A stretch of 64,000 nt of DNA from contig NZ_LT635539.1 of NCBI RefSeq assembly GCF_900120195.1, positions 3,092,661 to 3,156,660 on the forward strand, in the 5' to 3' direction. Shown here one piece after another: positions 1 to 8,452 of this stretch (position 1 is the stretch's first letter; each line of letters opens with the position of its first letter). This DNA comes from Blautia sp. Marseille-P3087. GTDB taxonomy: Bacteria > Bacillota > Clostridia > Lachnospirales > Lachnospiraceae. The notes beneath the pieces were generated by a model. It made no database searches. It was not told the DNA's origin and saw only the letters and a list, made by a program, of their open reading frames with translations. The translations under genes and the position numbers were made by a program.

Positions 1-440
1 AAATTGAGCCGGTCAAATTTGACAATGGACAAATGATGCTTAAATTTTGGGAAAAAGGATTTGAGAAAGCGATTTATTCTCCGAAGATGTCTGATGGTAC
101 TCTGAAATTGTTTGCTTACTATTTATTATTGCACGAAAGTAATCCACGTCAGCTAGTATTTATTGAAGAACCGGAAAACGGATTATATCATCAATATTTA
201 AAACTTCTGGCAGATGAAATGGTGAAAAGTGTTGGGACGGGATTTTCAAAGCAGTTGTTCGTTACTACACATAGTCCTTTTTTTGTAAATGCGTTATCTC
301 CAGAAAATGTGTGGGTACTTGAAAAGGGTGATGATGGCTTTTCAAAAGTTAAACGAGCGTCAGAATATGCATTTGTAAAAGAACTTTCAGAAGAAGGAAT
401 TCCGTTAGGGGACATGTGGTATAGCAAATATTTCGGATGA
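1..440 (+). CDS. AAA/ABC-type ATPase, C-terminal part (5' end outside window)
   Basis: The frame is open from the first bases, so the gene starts before the window and about 145 codons are visible. FIEEPENGLYHQ looks like the Walker B region of an SMC/ABC-like ATPase. TTHSPFFVNAL is the His-switch region typical of AAA_21 and OLD-like ATPases. The gene ends 12 bases before a DUF4276-type gene, so the pair is probably one operon. Such ATPase/DUF4276 pairs are known from defence islands. That this ATPase senses invading DNA and activates its partner is inference. The Walker A motif cannot be checked because it lies upstream. Confidence 0.8.
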   Translation, partial: IEPVKFDNGQMMLKFWEKGFEKAIYSPKMSDGTLKLFAYYLLLHESNPRQLVFIEEPENGLYHQYLKLLADEMVKSVGTGFSKQLFVTTHSPFFVNALSPENVWVLEKGDDGFSKVKRASEYAFVKELSEEGIPLGDMWYSKYFG

Positions 441-452
441 TGGGAGAGAACT

Positions 453-1121
453 ATGTATTTTCAGTTTTTGATAGAAGATAAATCAACAGAGATTTTGGTA
501 AATCATATCATGGAAAAAATAAAGGAAATGTATCCAGATATATTTATTGATTTCAATATAAAATCATTTAACGGGATTGGACATTTATCAACACATGGAA
601 GTCTACAGGAACGCAAAGGAAGCGGATTGTTGAATAATCTTCCTTTATATTTGAGAGGGTTTGATCGTTCTCTGGCGCAAATGCCGCAGGCAGTTATTGT
701 TGTTGTGTTGGACAATGATAAACGTGATTGCACAGAATTCCAAAATGCGTTAGACAAAATTGCAAAAGAATCTGTGCAATTAATTGACTGGGTAGTTTGT
801 ATTGCTGTAAAAGAAATGGAGGCGTGGTTATTAGGAGATGAGAATGCTATTACCAGTGCCTACCCAAATGCAAAGAAAAAATATTTGAAAGCCTATGAGC
901 AGGATGGCATATGTGATACATGGGAAGTGTTGGCAAACATGTTATATCCCGGTGGACTGGCAGCTTTAAAGAAAAAGTCTAAGAATAGCTATAGTGTAAC
1001 CGGAAGTGCAAAGTGCGAATGGGCAGATAAAATTGGTAAAGAGTTAAATCTGGAATGCAATCTTTCTCCAAGCTTTAATAGATTTTTACGGTCACTTCAA
1101 TTGCGAATTGATGCTGCATAA
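453..1121 (+). CDS. DUF4276-type TOPRIM-like protein, ATPase partner
   Basis: 222 residues. An early acidic motif (LIEDKSTE, residues 6-13), a strand ending in VVLDNDKRD (Asp87, Asp89) and the family signature VKEMEAWLLGDE (119-130) match DUF4276, a TOPRIM-related fold. Its conserved acidic residues suggest a metal-dependent nuclease. The gene follows the ATPase by 12 bases with GGGAGAG in front of the start. Known: DUF4276 proteins pair with AAA ATPases in predicted anti-phage modules. Inference: this is the effector of a two-gene defence system whose first gene is only partly visible. A terminator lies about 100 bases downstream. Confidence 0.75.
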   Translation: MYFQFLIEDKSTEILVNHIMEKIKEMYPDIFIDFNIKSFNGIGHLSTHGSLQERKGSGLLNNLPLYLRGFDRSLAQMPQAVIVVVLDNDKRDCTEFQNALDKIAKESVQLIDWVVCIAVKEMEAWLLGDENAITSAYPNAKKKYLKAYEQDGICDTWEVLANMLYPGGLAALKKKSKNSYSVTGSAKCEWADKIGKELNLECNLSPSFNRFLRSLQLRIDAA

Positions 1122-1647
1122 TACATATTAGGAGAGAGGACAAAGAGACTTGTAAAATATACAAAGGATGTGAAGACATAGAATCTTATTGATGAGATGA
1201 TTTGCTATTTGTGAATATTGAGAAAGACACTGACGGCGGTCGGTGTCTTTTTTGGGCTAAAAATACAGGTATCAGAGTTGTAAATATTGTAGCGGCTTGG
1301 TGGAAAAAGTAAGAATAAATGAATTAATTCCTGTCTGGGAAGAAGAACACCATATTAAAATAGAGTATGTAAAACGGACCGATACATTGTATGTGTGAAC
1401 AAAAATTCCGAAAACGAAACACCAGACAGGCACGACAGAGAATGGAAGAGCTGTTTCGAAATATTGAAAATGAAAATCCAGAGATAAAGAAACTGGCATT
1501 TTGCTGAGAGAGAATGGTTATTTTGGAGAATATAAGAAATATTACAGAATAACGTGTAAAGCATGAAATTGTATTAGTATAATCTGGCTGTTATGCTATA
1601 ATTAAAAATAACAGTTCATAAAAGTAAACGTACCTTCGGAGGAAACC
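1122..1647 (+). other. Gene-poor stretch with a terminator and possible remnants
   Basis: After the DUF4276 gene there is a terminator hairpin (1223-1253) and then no convincing gene. A short open stretch from a GTG at 1300 to 1398 and another near 1420-1506 read like protein remnants but match nothing I recognise. The last ~90 bases are AT-rich with TATAAT-like sequences and must hold the promoter of the lipoprotein gene. Confidence 0.4.
1223..1253 (+). terminator. Intrinsic terminator
   Basis: AAAGACAC (1223-1230) pairs with GTGTCTTT (1243-1250). Inside lies GAC/GTC around a GGCG loop, and a T-run follows. It closes the ATPase/DUF4276 operon. Confidence 0.8.
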
Positions 1648-3543
1648 ATGTGTAAAAAGAACTATGCTACAAAATTATGTGCAGTAATGACTGCAATGTC
1701 CATAGTATTGTCAGGATGTGCTCAAAGTACGGGGACAGATGTAAATGACAATTCATCATCAACATCTGAAAATCAAATAACTGAAGAAGCGAATAATAAA
1801 ATTGCAGAGGATATCGAAGCAGAAGCGGACGATATCATTGATTCTGAAGACGTAGAAGAATCAAGTTTAACTCCTACACAGCGAAATTCTGTTAATATGT
1901 TGAACTATATGTCCGCACTAACCCAAGAAATAAATGCATCAAGTGGAAATCAGATGTTTTTGGAAGAGGCATATTCTTCGCTGGTTAATGATATTTATCC
2001 TAATGCTGTAGATACGGAAACACAGGCAGAGATTACCAGTCTTATGGATACGATAGAGAATTATAGGATGATTACAGTAAAGCGTAAAAGACTGGAGTAT
2101 ATCTATGAGCAGAATCGTGCGCAAGCACTTCGTCAGAAAATTCCCAATCCTGTTGGGGTATTAAGTGCTGTTCAGTCTGGAAGTATATTAAAGTCTGCTG
2201 CATCTGTTCTTTATATGGCAGTTGACTCTGTTTCCAGTTATAAGGCGGCTACTTCACAGGCAGATCTTCAATATATACAAGATGGATGGGAACTTGAAGA
2301 TCAAGAGCTAACTGAATTACATAACAGTACAAAAAATGCTTTGAGCTATATGTTTGATATGGTAAGAGATTACAATTTTGATGGAGATTATGCTTTATCG
2401 GAGGAGGCAATAAAAGATTTTGTTAAATGGAAATCTAAACCAGATTCGCAGCTTATCAGTAAAATTGAATGGTTCAAATCTCATAAGGATACTTATCAGA
2501 ATTTTGGTCGGTATTGGCTGGAATTGGTAAAGGACTATTATAATTCAGAGGATTATGAGAATTGCATTGAATCAATTAGGCAGTATGAATCTGTTTCAAC
2601 TCGGATTTTTCGTAAAGATACAGACAAAGCAAATGTTCTTCCTATGGTCATCATTGCGGCAAAAGAAACTTTAAGCGAGGCAGAATATATTGAACTTGCC
2701 AATAGCTATTGTTCTGAAATTTATGATAACACAAAGGATGATGACTGGAGCCTTAGATATTTTGTGGCTCAGATATACATGGATTTAAATATCTTAACAA
2801 AAGATGAGCTATATTTGGAGAAAGCCTACGAAATTGCGCTTGGCAATGTTAATGTTCTGGTTGACGAGCAAAGAACTTTGAACAAAACATATATGGAGGA
2901 AATCCAAAAAATTGAAGCAGATAAAGATTCTACAAAAAGAGAAAAAGAGGAAATCAAAAAGTATAATAAGTTGTTGAAAGAACAGCGAAAAGTAGAATTA
3001 CCTCCTGTAAGTGAAGCCTTGTATCTCAATATAGAATTGTTATTTGCATTAGCCAATGAGATGCAAGTTTCAGATGAAGAACAGAAACGGATAAATGCAA
3101 TTTTACATGAAAATGGAAATGAAATTTTCCTTACAAAAGCATTAGATAATAGATTTTGGTTTGGTAAAAAATCAGAAGATATCAATCTGGATGAGGTAGA
3201 AATCTCTTTTGATGGAGAAAATTTATCTATTCCGGCAGCGTACATTGCAGAGGGATATGCTATCCAAATGACAATATCCGGTGGCAAAAAAGACACTCAA
3301 ATAGAAGACTGGAGTGTTAAAAAAGTTAAAAGACCTAAAAAGGAAAAAGAATGTTCGGAATTTGTTGTTTCATTTGAAAGTAAAAAGGCAAAGGATTATA
3401 AATATCATGTCGGTGATAAAATAACGATAAAAGTAGATCCTGTTGCAGATACACCTGATGGTAATATAACGCTCAATTACAAAGTAAAGTCGAGTAAAAA
3501 ATTCGGTGTATTTGATGGCATTAAATTTGAAAGGCAGAAATAA
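1648..3543 (+). CDS. Large lipoprotein of unknown function
   Basis: 631 residues. A lipoprotein signal peptide ends in the lipobox VLSGC with Cys24 as the lipidation site, followed by an acidic Ser/Asn-rich linker (25-75). The middle is long and helical, with TPR-like spacing near residues 260-410 and a charged coiled-coil stretch (about 425-455). The last ~100 residues look beta-rich. The start is preceded by CGGAGGAAACC. Its stop overlaps the next start as TAATG, so it is translationally coupled to the secreted nuclease. It is not a family I recognise. A surface helper, anchor or immunity partner for the nuclease is inference. Confidence 0.75.
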   Translation: MCKKNYATKLCAVMTAMSIVLSGCAQSTGTDVNDNSSSTSENQITEEANNKIAEDIEAEADDIIDSEDVEESSLTPTQRNSVNMLNYMSALTQEINASSGNQMFLEEAYSSLVNDIYPNAVDTETQAEITSLMDTIENYRMITVKRKRLEYIYEQNRAQALRQKIPNPVGVLSAVQSGSILKSAASVLYMAVDSVSSYKAATSQADLQYIQDGWELEDQELTELHNSTKNALSYMFDMVRDYNFDGDYALSEEAIKDFVKWKSKPDSQLISKIEWFKSHKDTYQNFGRYWLELVKDYYNSEDYENCIESIRQYESVSTRIFRKDTDKANVLPMVIIAAKETLSEAEYIELANSYCSEIYDNTKDDDWSLRYFVAQIYMDLNILTKDELYLEKAYEIALGNVNVLVDEQRTLNKTYMEEIQKIEADKDSTKREKEEIKKYNKLLKEQRKVELPPVSEALYLNIELLFALANEMQVSDEEQKRINAILHENGNEIFLTKALDNRFWFGKKSEDINLDEVEISFDGENLSIPAAYIAEGYAIQMTISGGKKDTQIEDWSVKKVKRPKKEKECSEFVVSFESKKAKDYKYHVGDKITIKVDPVADTPDGNITLNYKVKSSKKFGVFDGIKFERQK

Positions 3544-4967
3544 TGATTAAACGCATATGGGTACTGCTTTTGAGCTGTCTCCTTTTCTTTTCTTTAGCAA
3601 CGACTGCAGTGGCTTGTGATGAAGAGCAGACAAATACATGTGTTCCGCAAATACTATTTGGGAAAAGTTTGCCAAGAAAAGTTAATGATGAAAATGTTCA
3701 GATGCTTTTGAGCGCATTATATCTTTGTAGTATGCAAGCTGATGGAGTTGGAGAAGACAAGGTTAAATACTTAAAACAGCGAAAAGTTTCGGGCGTTTCA
3801 AAGCTGAAAAAATTAGATGTTTCTGGAAAAACGGTATTAGAATGTTCTCATAATACCTGGGAACATGAATGTGTAAGGGTTAAGAAACAGCAGGAAAATA
3901 GAAAAGAAGTCCTTCAAAATACTGTTAACAAAATTTGTGACTTTGGTTTTATTAATAATTTAGTTGGGAGTAAAAAAGGCAAATGTAATAGTTTTGCTGC
4001 ATTACTTTATTATTCCCATATCCTATCTGATTATTTGGCTGATGAATCTATTGAAACAGGTGTAAATATAAATGGAAAAGAAGTTCCGTCATACACCGGA
4101 GAAAAAGTTGTTAAATTGAATGGAAATAGACCATCTTTTACTCCAAAACAGAAAAAAAGTTCGGAATCCTTTATTGAAACAAGTCCACTGGACAGTCAAA
4201 AAAGAGCTGGAGTTGTATTTGCTAATATAGGAACTGATATATTGGACACTGTGGGTGAAAGAGAGAATATGGTGGGAATAAGACCATCGGGATGGAATCA
4301 AAAGAAATATAAAGGACTGGTTACTTCGCAGCCACCGTATCTTTATAACAGATGTCACCTGCTTGCTCATCAGCTTGGTGGAAAAGAAAAAGAAAATAAT
4401 TTAATTACCGGAACGCGCTATTTGAATGAAGCAATGATACCTTATGAAAATGAAGTTGCGGACTATGTAAAAAATACAGGCAATCATGTTTTGTACCGTG
4501 CAACGCCAATTTTCAAAAAAGATAATAAACTTGCTTCAGGAATTCAGTTAGAAGCATATTCAGTTGAAGACTCAGGAAAAGGAGTATGCTTCAATGTTTA
4601 TTGCTATAATGTTCAACCGGGAGTTGACATTAACTATATGAATGGTAAAAATAAAAAAGCCGATTACATATTCGGAAAGAAAAAGGTTCTTCCGTTCATA
4701 GCCCCAAAAGGTTCTTCGAATCTTATTGATGAGATGAATAAACATCTTGCTGTTTTATTTGATAGTTCCCAAAACAAAAATACATATCATGCAATGATAA
4801 ATGATATTAAAACCATTGCGAACGAGGCCCGTGGAGTTGAAGGTAGAAAAAATAGCGCGAAGTACTATATAGATTTGAAGAAATATGAATACAAGTATTT
4901 GGAAGTATTAAAAAGTTATGTTCCTCGGTTGCTTAAAAAAGAAGAATTTTTTCAATCAGCGTTTTAA
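3543..4967 (+). CDS. Secreted DNA/RNA non-specific endonuclease (EndA/NUC-like)
   Basis: 474 residues with an N-terminal signal peptide (LLLSCLLFFSLATTAVA). After a ~180-residue unknown region comes a recognisable NUC domain, about residues 180-370. YLYNRCHLLAHQLGG (near 266-280) carries the catalytic His, and NLITGTRYLNEAMIPYENE carries the metal-binding Asn. This matches the DNA-entry nuclease EndA type, where NRCH replaces the DRGH of Serratia nuclease. The C-terminal ~100 residues are helical and unassigned. The start overlaps the stop of the lipoprotein gene. Likely exported to degrade extracellular DNA or act on competitors. The N-terminal extension is unusual for the family. Confidence 0.85.
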   Translation: MIKRIWVLLLSCLLFFSLATTAVACDEEQTNTCVPQILFGKSLPRKVNDENVQMLLSALYLCSMQADGVGEDKVKYLKQRKVSGVSKLKKLDVSGKTVLECSHNTWEHECVRVKKQQENRKEVLQNTVNKICDFGFINNLVGSKKGKCNSFAALLYYSHILSDYLADESIETGVNINGKEVPSYTGEKVVKLNGNRPSFTPKQKKSSESFIETSPLDSQKRAGVVFANIGTDILDTVGERENMVGIRPSGWNQKKYKGLVTSQPPYLYNRCHLLAHQLGGKEKENNLITGTRYLNEAMIPYENEVADYVKNTGNHVLYRATPIFKKDNKLASGIQLEAYSVEDSGKGVCFNVYCYNVQPGVDINYMNGKNKKADYIFGKKKVLPFIAPKGSSNLIDEMNKHLAVLFDSSQNKNTYHAMINDIKTIANEARGVEGRKNSAKYYIDLKKYEYKYLEVLKSYVPRLLKKEEFFQSAF

Positions 4968-4999
4968 TTAAAAAATTGTTATTTGAAGGAGAGACGACA

Positions 5000-6514
5000 A
5001 TGGACTTAAATAAACTACAAACCATTTTTACAATAGGAGAAACCGTAGCAGTAGAGTTTAAACGTTGCGGCAATGGAATCGAATCAGATACCTATGAAAC
5101 TGTGTGTTCTTTCCTGAATCGGTTTGGTGGAGATGTTTTTCTTGGTGTGCTGGATGATGGAACAGTAGTTGGAGTGTCGGAAAAGGCGGCAGCAGATATG
5201 GTGAAAAACTTTATAAAGACAGTAAGCAATCCAACAGTATTTTCACCGACAATATATCTGGTACCAGAGATTATAAAATATGATAATAAACGTACGATTA
5301 TTCATGTTCATATCCCACCAAGTGCAGAAGTACACAGTTACAAAAAAGTGATTTATGACCGTATAGATGATGCTGATGTCAAAGTAACTGCTACTGGGAC
5401 GATTGCACAGATGTATATTCGTAAACAGAATATTTTTACAGAGAAGAAAATATATCCATATGCCAGAATGGAAGATTTACGTTTAGATTTATTACCACAA
5501 ATTCGAGTTATGGCGCAGAATCATGCAGGTGGACAACATCCCTGGACGGCAATGAGCGATGAAGAATTATTAAAAAGCGCAGGATTATATGGTCGTGATA
5601 TTGCTACAGGAGAAGAGGGATATAATCTTGCGGCAATCATGCTTTTGGGAAAAGATGATGTAATTTTAAATGTAGCACCGGCATACGTGACAGATGCATT
5701 GGTACGTAAAGTTAATGTAGATCGATATGATGACCGTGAAGTTGTAAAAACAAATTTAATTGAGAGCTATAAACTGCTCATTGAATTTGGGCGGAAAAAT
5801 TTGCCGGATAAATTTTTCTTAGAAGATACAGTGAATAAGAGCCTAAGAAATACAATCGTAAGAGAAATGGTAAGCAATACTTTGATGCATCGTGAATTTA
5901 CAAGCAGCTATACGGCAAAGTTTGTAATTGAAAAGAATCGTATGTATGTTGAGAATGCGAATCGTGCTTCACGCGAAGGCATTATTACTGTGAACAATCT
6001 GGAACCAAATCCAAAGAATCCTATTATTGCAGCATTTTTCAGAAATATTGGTTATGCAGATCAGCTTGGTTCAGGTGTACGAAATCTGTTTAAATATAGC
6101 AAGTTTTATTCAGGAAAAGAACCAGAGTTTGCAGAAGGAGATGTGTTCAGGATAGTTGTTCCGCTGGATGAAGCGTATTCATACGACTTTGGTCAGGATA
6201 ATGAAGTCAAAATTGCGACTAAAGAAGAAAAAACTGCGACTAAGGATGGCGAAATTGCAACTATAGGAGTCAAAAATGCGACTAAGGAAGCAATAATTGA
6301 GACTAAAAAGGAATTAACAAAAGAGGAAATACAAATCCTTCGTCTAATTGAAGAAGACCCGTTTGTTAAACAGAAAATGCTTCATGAAAAAACAGGTATT
6401 TCTCTGGGAACAATAAAAAGAATTTTACCAAGATTACAGGGAAAAGGCGTACTTGTCAGAGAAGGTGGTAAACGTTTCGGAAAATGGATTATTAAAGAGA
6501 TAAAACAGGAGTAA
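5000..6514 (+). CDS. AlbA_2 (Schlafen-type) DNA-binding / GHKL ATPase regulator
   Basis: 504 residues from ATG 5000, chosen over an upstream TTG because GAAGGAGAG (4985-4993) is ideally spaced. Residues 1-130 are a Schlafen AlbA_2 domain (VAVEFKRC, then FGGDVFLGV). The middle carries the HATPase_c_4-like region (EMVSNTLMHREF, GSGVRNLF). The tail (about 430-500) is a winged helix with a TGISLGTIKRILPRLQ helix. Between them is a linker of repeated ATK units encoded by imperfect DNA repeats near 6210-6305. Family members are putative ATP-dependent transcription regulators common in mobile and defence islands. Its stop lies 5 bases before the MazG-like gene. Confidence 0.85.
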   Translation: MDLNKLQTIFTIGETVAVEFKRCGNGIESDTYETVCSFLNRFGGDVFLGVLDDGTVVGVSEKAAADMVKNFIKTVSNPTVFSPTIYLVPEIIKYDNKRTIIHVHIPPSAEVHSYKKVIYDRIDDADVKVTATGTIAQMYIRKQNIFTEKKIYPYARMEDLRLDLLPQIRVMAQNHAGGQHPWTAMSDEELLKSAGLYGRDIATGEEGYNLAAIMLLGKDDVILNVAPAYVTDALVRKVNVDRYDDREVVKTNLIESYKLLIEFGRKNLPDKFFLEDTVNKSLRNTIVREMVSNTLMHREFTSSYTAKFVIEKNRMYVENANRASREGIITVNNLEPNPKNPIIAAFFRNIGYADQLGSGVRNLFKYSKFYSGKEPEFAEGDVFRIVVPLDEAYSYDFGQDNEVKIATKEEKTATKDGEIATIGVKNATKEAIIETKKELTKEEIQILRLIEEDPFVKQKMLHEKTGISLGTIKRILPRLQGKGVLVREGGKRFGKWIIKEIKQE

Positions 6515-6519
6515 GAATA

Positions 6520-6852
6520 GTGACAGGAGAAACAATAAAACAGATTTTAAAATTTCGAGATGACCGTGACTGGAAACAATTCCACAATCCCAAAGATCTG
6601 GCGATTTCCATTTCCCTGGAGGCGGCAGAACTTCTTGAAGTATTCCAGTGGAGTGGCACGGATGTTTCCAATGAGGGAAAACAGGAAAAAATCAAAGAAG
6701 AACTTGCAGATGTTTTAAATTATTGCGTGCTCATGGCAGATGCCTGTGGGCTGGATATCGATGAAATTGTACAGGAGAAAATTAAGATTAATAATGAGAA
6801 ATATTCTGTGAGTAAGGCAAAAGGGAAGAAAGAGAAATATAATAAGCTATAA
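6520..6852 (+). CDS. MazG-like nucleotide pyrophosphohydrolase
   Basis: 110 residues from a GTG start (TAAGAATAGTG, coupled to the preceding gene). ISLEAAELLEVFQW (30-43) and KEELADVLNYC hold the EExxE-x-ExxD metal site of all-alpha NTP pyrophosphohydrolases of the MazG/DCTPP1 (RS21-C6) group. These enzymes hydrolyse non-canonical or excess (d)NTPs to NMP and PPi. The single-domain length is normal. Position between the AlbA_2 regulator and the retron suggests an island gene. A role in nucleotide-based defence is inference. Confidence 0.85.
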   Translation: MTGETIKQILKFRDDRDWKQFHNPKDLAISISLEAAELLEVFQWSGTDVSNEGKQEKIKEELADVLNYCVLMADACGLDIDEIVQEKIKINNEKYSVSKAKGKKEKYNKL

Positions 6853-7001
6853 AAAAGAAAAGATTTTGTAGCCGCTTTTTTATATATTGGATAATGTAGT
6901 GAAAAAGAGTGGTATAGGATATAGATTGATGCTATAATTTAAGAAACATTAATTGGTAAGTAATAGTATTAGACAAAAATACATAACAGGAACTAGAAGA
7001 T

Positions 7002-7892
7002 ATGCTCAGGAAAAAAGAAAGTCTATCTGAAAAGTACGCTACTAAAGCATATGAGCTGTTTGAAAAGAAAAAATGGAAGGTGGAGTATTGCGAAACGGAA
7101 CGATCAGTATTTGATTGTTTTTGTGATAGACTGGCAATGCTGGATAACGATGAACAAAGGGATTTAATATTAGAATTAACAGAAGATTATCTGAAAATAA
7201 CATTAAAAGATTACGAAGCTCTTTTGATTGAGGTATGGAAAGAATACTTAAAAAATAATAAAATTCAACTTAATAGCGAAGAACGATTTTGTATATGTCC
7301 AATATTGATAGAAGCGGACTTCAAAAAACAAAAAAGCAGTACAGCGATGTTATATTTATGTGGCTCTTTGGAGTTGAGAAGTTTTGGTATGTTTGCAGAT
7401 GAACAAATAAGATTGTGTTCAACACCAGAAGCATTGGTTCGTGATATAGTTGACAAAGAAGTTCCATTGGGACGGCTTGTTTTGATTGATGATTATATTG
7501 GATCAGGTGAAACTGCTTTGGAATGTATTGAATATATTAAAAAGAATCATGTGGATGTAGAAAAAGTTGATGTACTTTCTTTGGTTGCGCAAGAGGAAGC
7601 AATAAATAATTTAGAAAAAGAAAATGTAAAAGTGTATGCAGCAGTGGTTAGAAAAAAAGGAATTTCTGATAAATATGCAATCGGTATAGTAGAAAAGAAA
7701 AAATGCATTATGCATGAGATAGAAGATATATTAAAGGTGGATTCTAAATATAGTTTCGGATTTAACCAAACGGAGGCATTGATATCTCTAATAAAGACAC
7801 CTAATAATACATTTCCTGTATATTGGTATGAAAATAACTCAATTAAATCCAAGGCACCTTTTCCAAGAAAAGAAAATATTAAAATGTTATGA
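7002..7892 (+). CDS. Phosphoribosyltransferase-like retron effector
   Basis: 296 residues. LVLIDDYIGSGETA (159-172) is a clear PRPP-binding loop of type I phosphoribosyltransferases (two acidic residues, then GSGxT). The ~150 residues before it are not from a metabolic PRTase I know and resemble the PRTase-CE proteins of conflict systems. It is followed at 16 bases by a small winged-helix-like gene, then by an msr-msd RNA and a retron reverse transcriptase, so it is most likely the retron's toxic effector. A TATAAT-like -10 (6933-6938) lies upstream. Its substrate is unknown. Published retron surveys describe PRTase plus winged-helix retrons (type III as I recall). Confidence 0.8.
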   Translation: MLRKKESLSEKYATKAYELFEKKKWKVEYCETERSVFDCFCDRLAMLDNDEQRDLILELTEDYLKITLKDYEALLIEVWKEYLKNNKIQLNSEERFCICPILIEADFKKQKSSTAMLYLCGSLELRSFGMFADEQIRLCSTPEALVRDIVDKEVPLGRLVLIDDYIGSGETALECIEYIKKNHVDVEKVDVLSLVAQEEAINNLEKENVKVYAAVVRKKGISDKYAIGIVEKKKCIMHEIEDILKVDSKYSFGFNQTEALISLIKTPNNTFPVYWYENNSIKSKAPFPRKENIKML

Positions 7893-7907
7893 GACAGCGA
7901 GAGTAAA

Positions 7908-8198
7908 ATGAAAAAAATGATTGAAAAGATGATATTAGAAACAATTAACAATACAGGGTCTATAATGCCGTTGTTTAAGACGGGATATGCATATTCACAG
8001 GTTCTTAACTGGTGCAATGAATTAGAAAAAGAAGGCTTGATTTGTCGGAATGAAGATGATATTCGAATATTGAGTGTAAGTGGGTGTCAGAAGCTTAATG
8101 AATACAATAAAATATCAGAAAAGACAATGTATTATATAAAACCGTTAAAACAGTATGAAACAGAAAAATTAGGAGTTGAAGATGTTTTTTTGCCGTGA
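7908..8198 (+). CDS. Small winged-helix-like protein of the retron
   Basis: 96 residues. GYAYSQVLNWCNELEKEGLICRNEDDIRILSVSGCQKL (given here only as its position, residues about 26-63) has the helix-turn-helix plus wing pattern of small winged-helix DNA-binding proteins. Confidence 0.1.
   Translation: MKKMIEKMILETINNTGSIMPLFKTGYAYSQVLNWCNELEKEGLICRNEDDIRILSVSGCQKLNEYNKISEKTMYYIKPLKQYETEKLGVEDVFLP
7908..8198 (+). CDS. Winged-helix-like accessory protein of the retron
   Basis: 96 residues. Helix, turn and recognition helix at about residues 26-47 (YSQVLNWCNELEKEGLI) followed by a short wing (ILSVSG) fit a winged-helix DNA-binding fold. It lies 16 bases after the PRTase-like gene and 22 bases before the retron RNA, so all four parts can sit on one transcript. 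In PRTase-type retrons a winged-helix partner is known. Inference: it binds the msDNA or holds the effector inactive. The fold assignment rests on pattern only. Confidence 0.7.
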   Translation: MKKMIEKMILETINNTGSIMPLFKTGYAYSQVLNWCNELEKEGLICRNEDDIRILSVSGCQKLNEYNKISEKTMYYIKPLKQYETEKLGVEDVFLP

Positions 8199-8220
8199 TA
8201 TAATTATAAAAATTAATATT

Positions 8221-8446
8221 CCTCGATTCTTAGAACTATGCACAATGGTGCGGGAATGGCGAGTCGTCATTCTTAGAAGAACTTGCTTTTCTAGCCATAT
8301 GACAGATTACTCGTCAATTTATGGGAATAAATTACCAAGTAATCTGTCACAGTGCTTCCCAAACTGAAAAGTATTGCTCAGCTTGTATACTGTTGATGAA
8401 TATTCATTCATCAACAGTATACAATGATATATAGTGAGAATCGAGG
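8221..8446 (+). ncRNA. Retron msr-msd non-coding RNA
   Basis: A 10-bp perfect inverted repeat brackets the region: a1 CCTCGATTCT (8221-8230) and a2 AGAATCGAGG (8437-8446), extendable by a G-U and an A-U pair. The G at 8233 directly after a1 (TTAGAA) is the candidate branching guanosine. Three msr-like hairpins follow (8240-8251, 8254-8272, 8274-8293). Then come two strong msd-type hairpins: 8300-8311 with 8338-8349 (12 bp, with a nested AATTTA/TAAATT stem), and 8383-8400 with 8407-8424 (18 bp perfect, 6-base loop). It ends 6 bases before the reverse transcriptase start. This is the layout expected of a retron. The exact msd ends cannot be read from sequence alone. Confidence 0.9.
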
Positions 8447-8452
8447 TTTTTT

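Noticed and set aside
2826..3296. A long minus-strand open frame inside the lipoprotein gene
   Set aside because: It is the antisense shadow of a well-supported coding region, with no start signal.
7908..8198. A first, low-confidence entry for this gene in the feature list
   Set aside because: It is an inferior draft of the same call; use the entry named 'Winged-helix-like accessory protein of the retron'. The same holds for the low-confidence (0.05) duplicates at 16688-17587, 37838-39358 and 50043-50411.
8176..8367. A plus-strand open frame of 63 codons
   Set aside because: It lies across the msr-msd RNA, has no ribosome binding site and shows no protein-like pattern; the hairpins explain the sequence.
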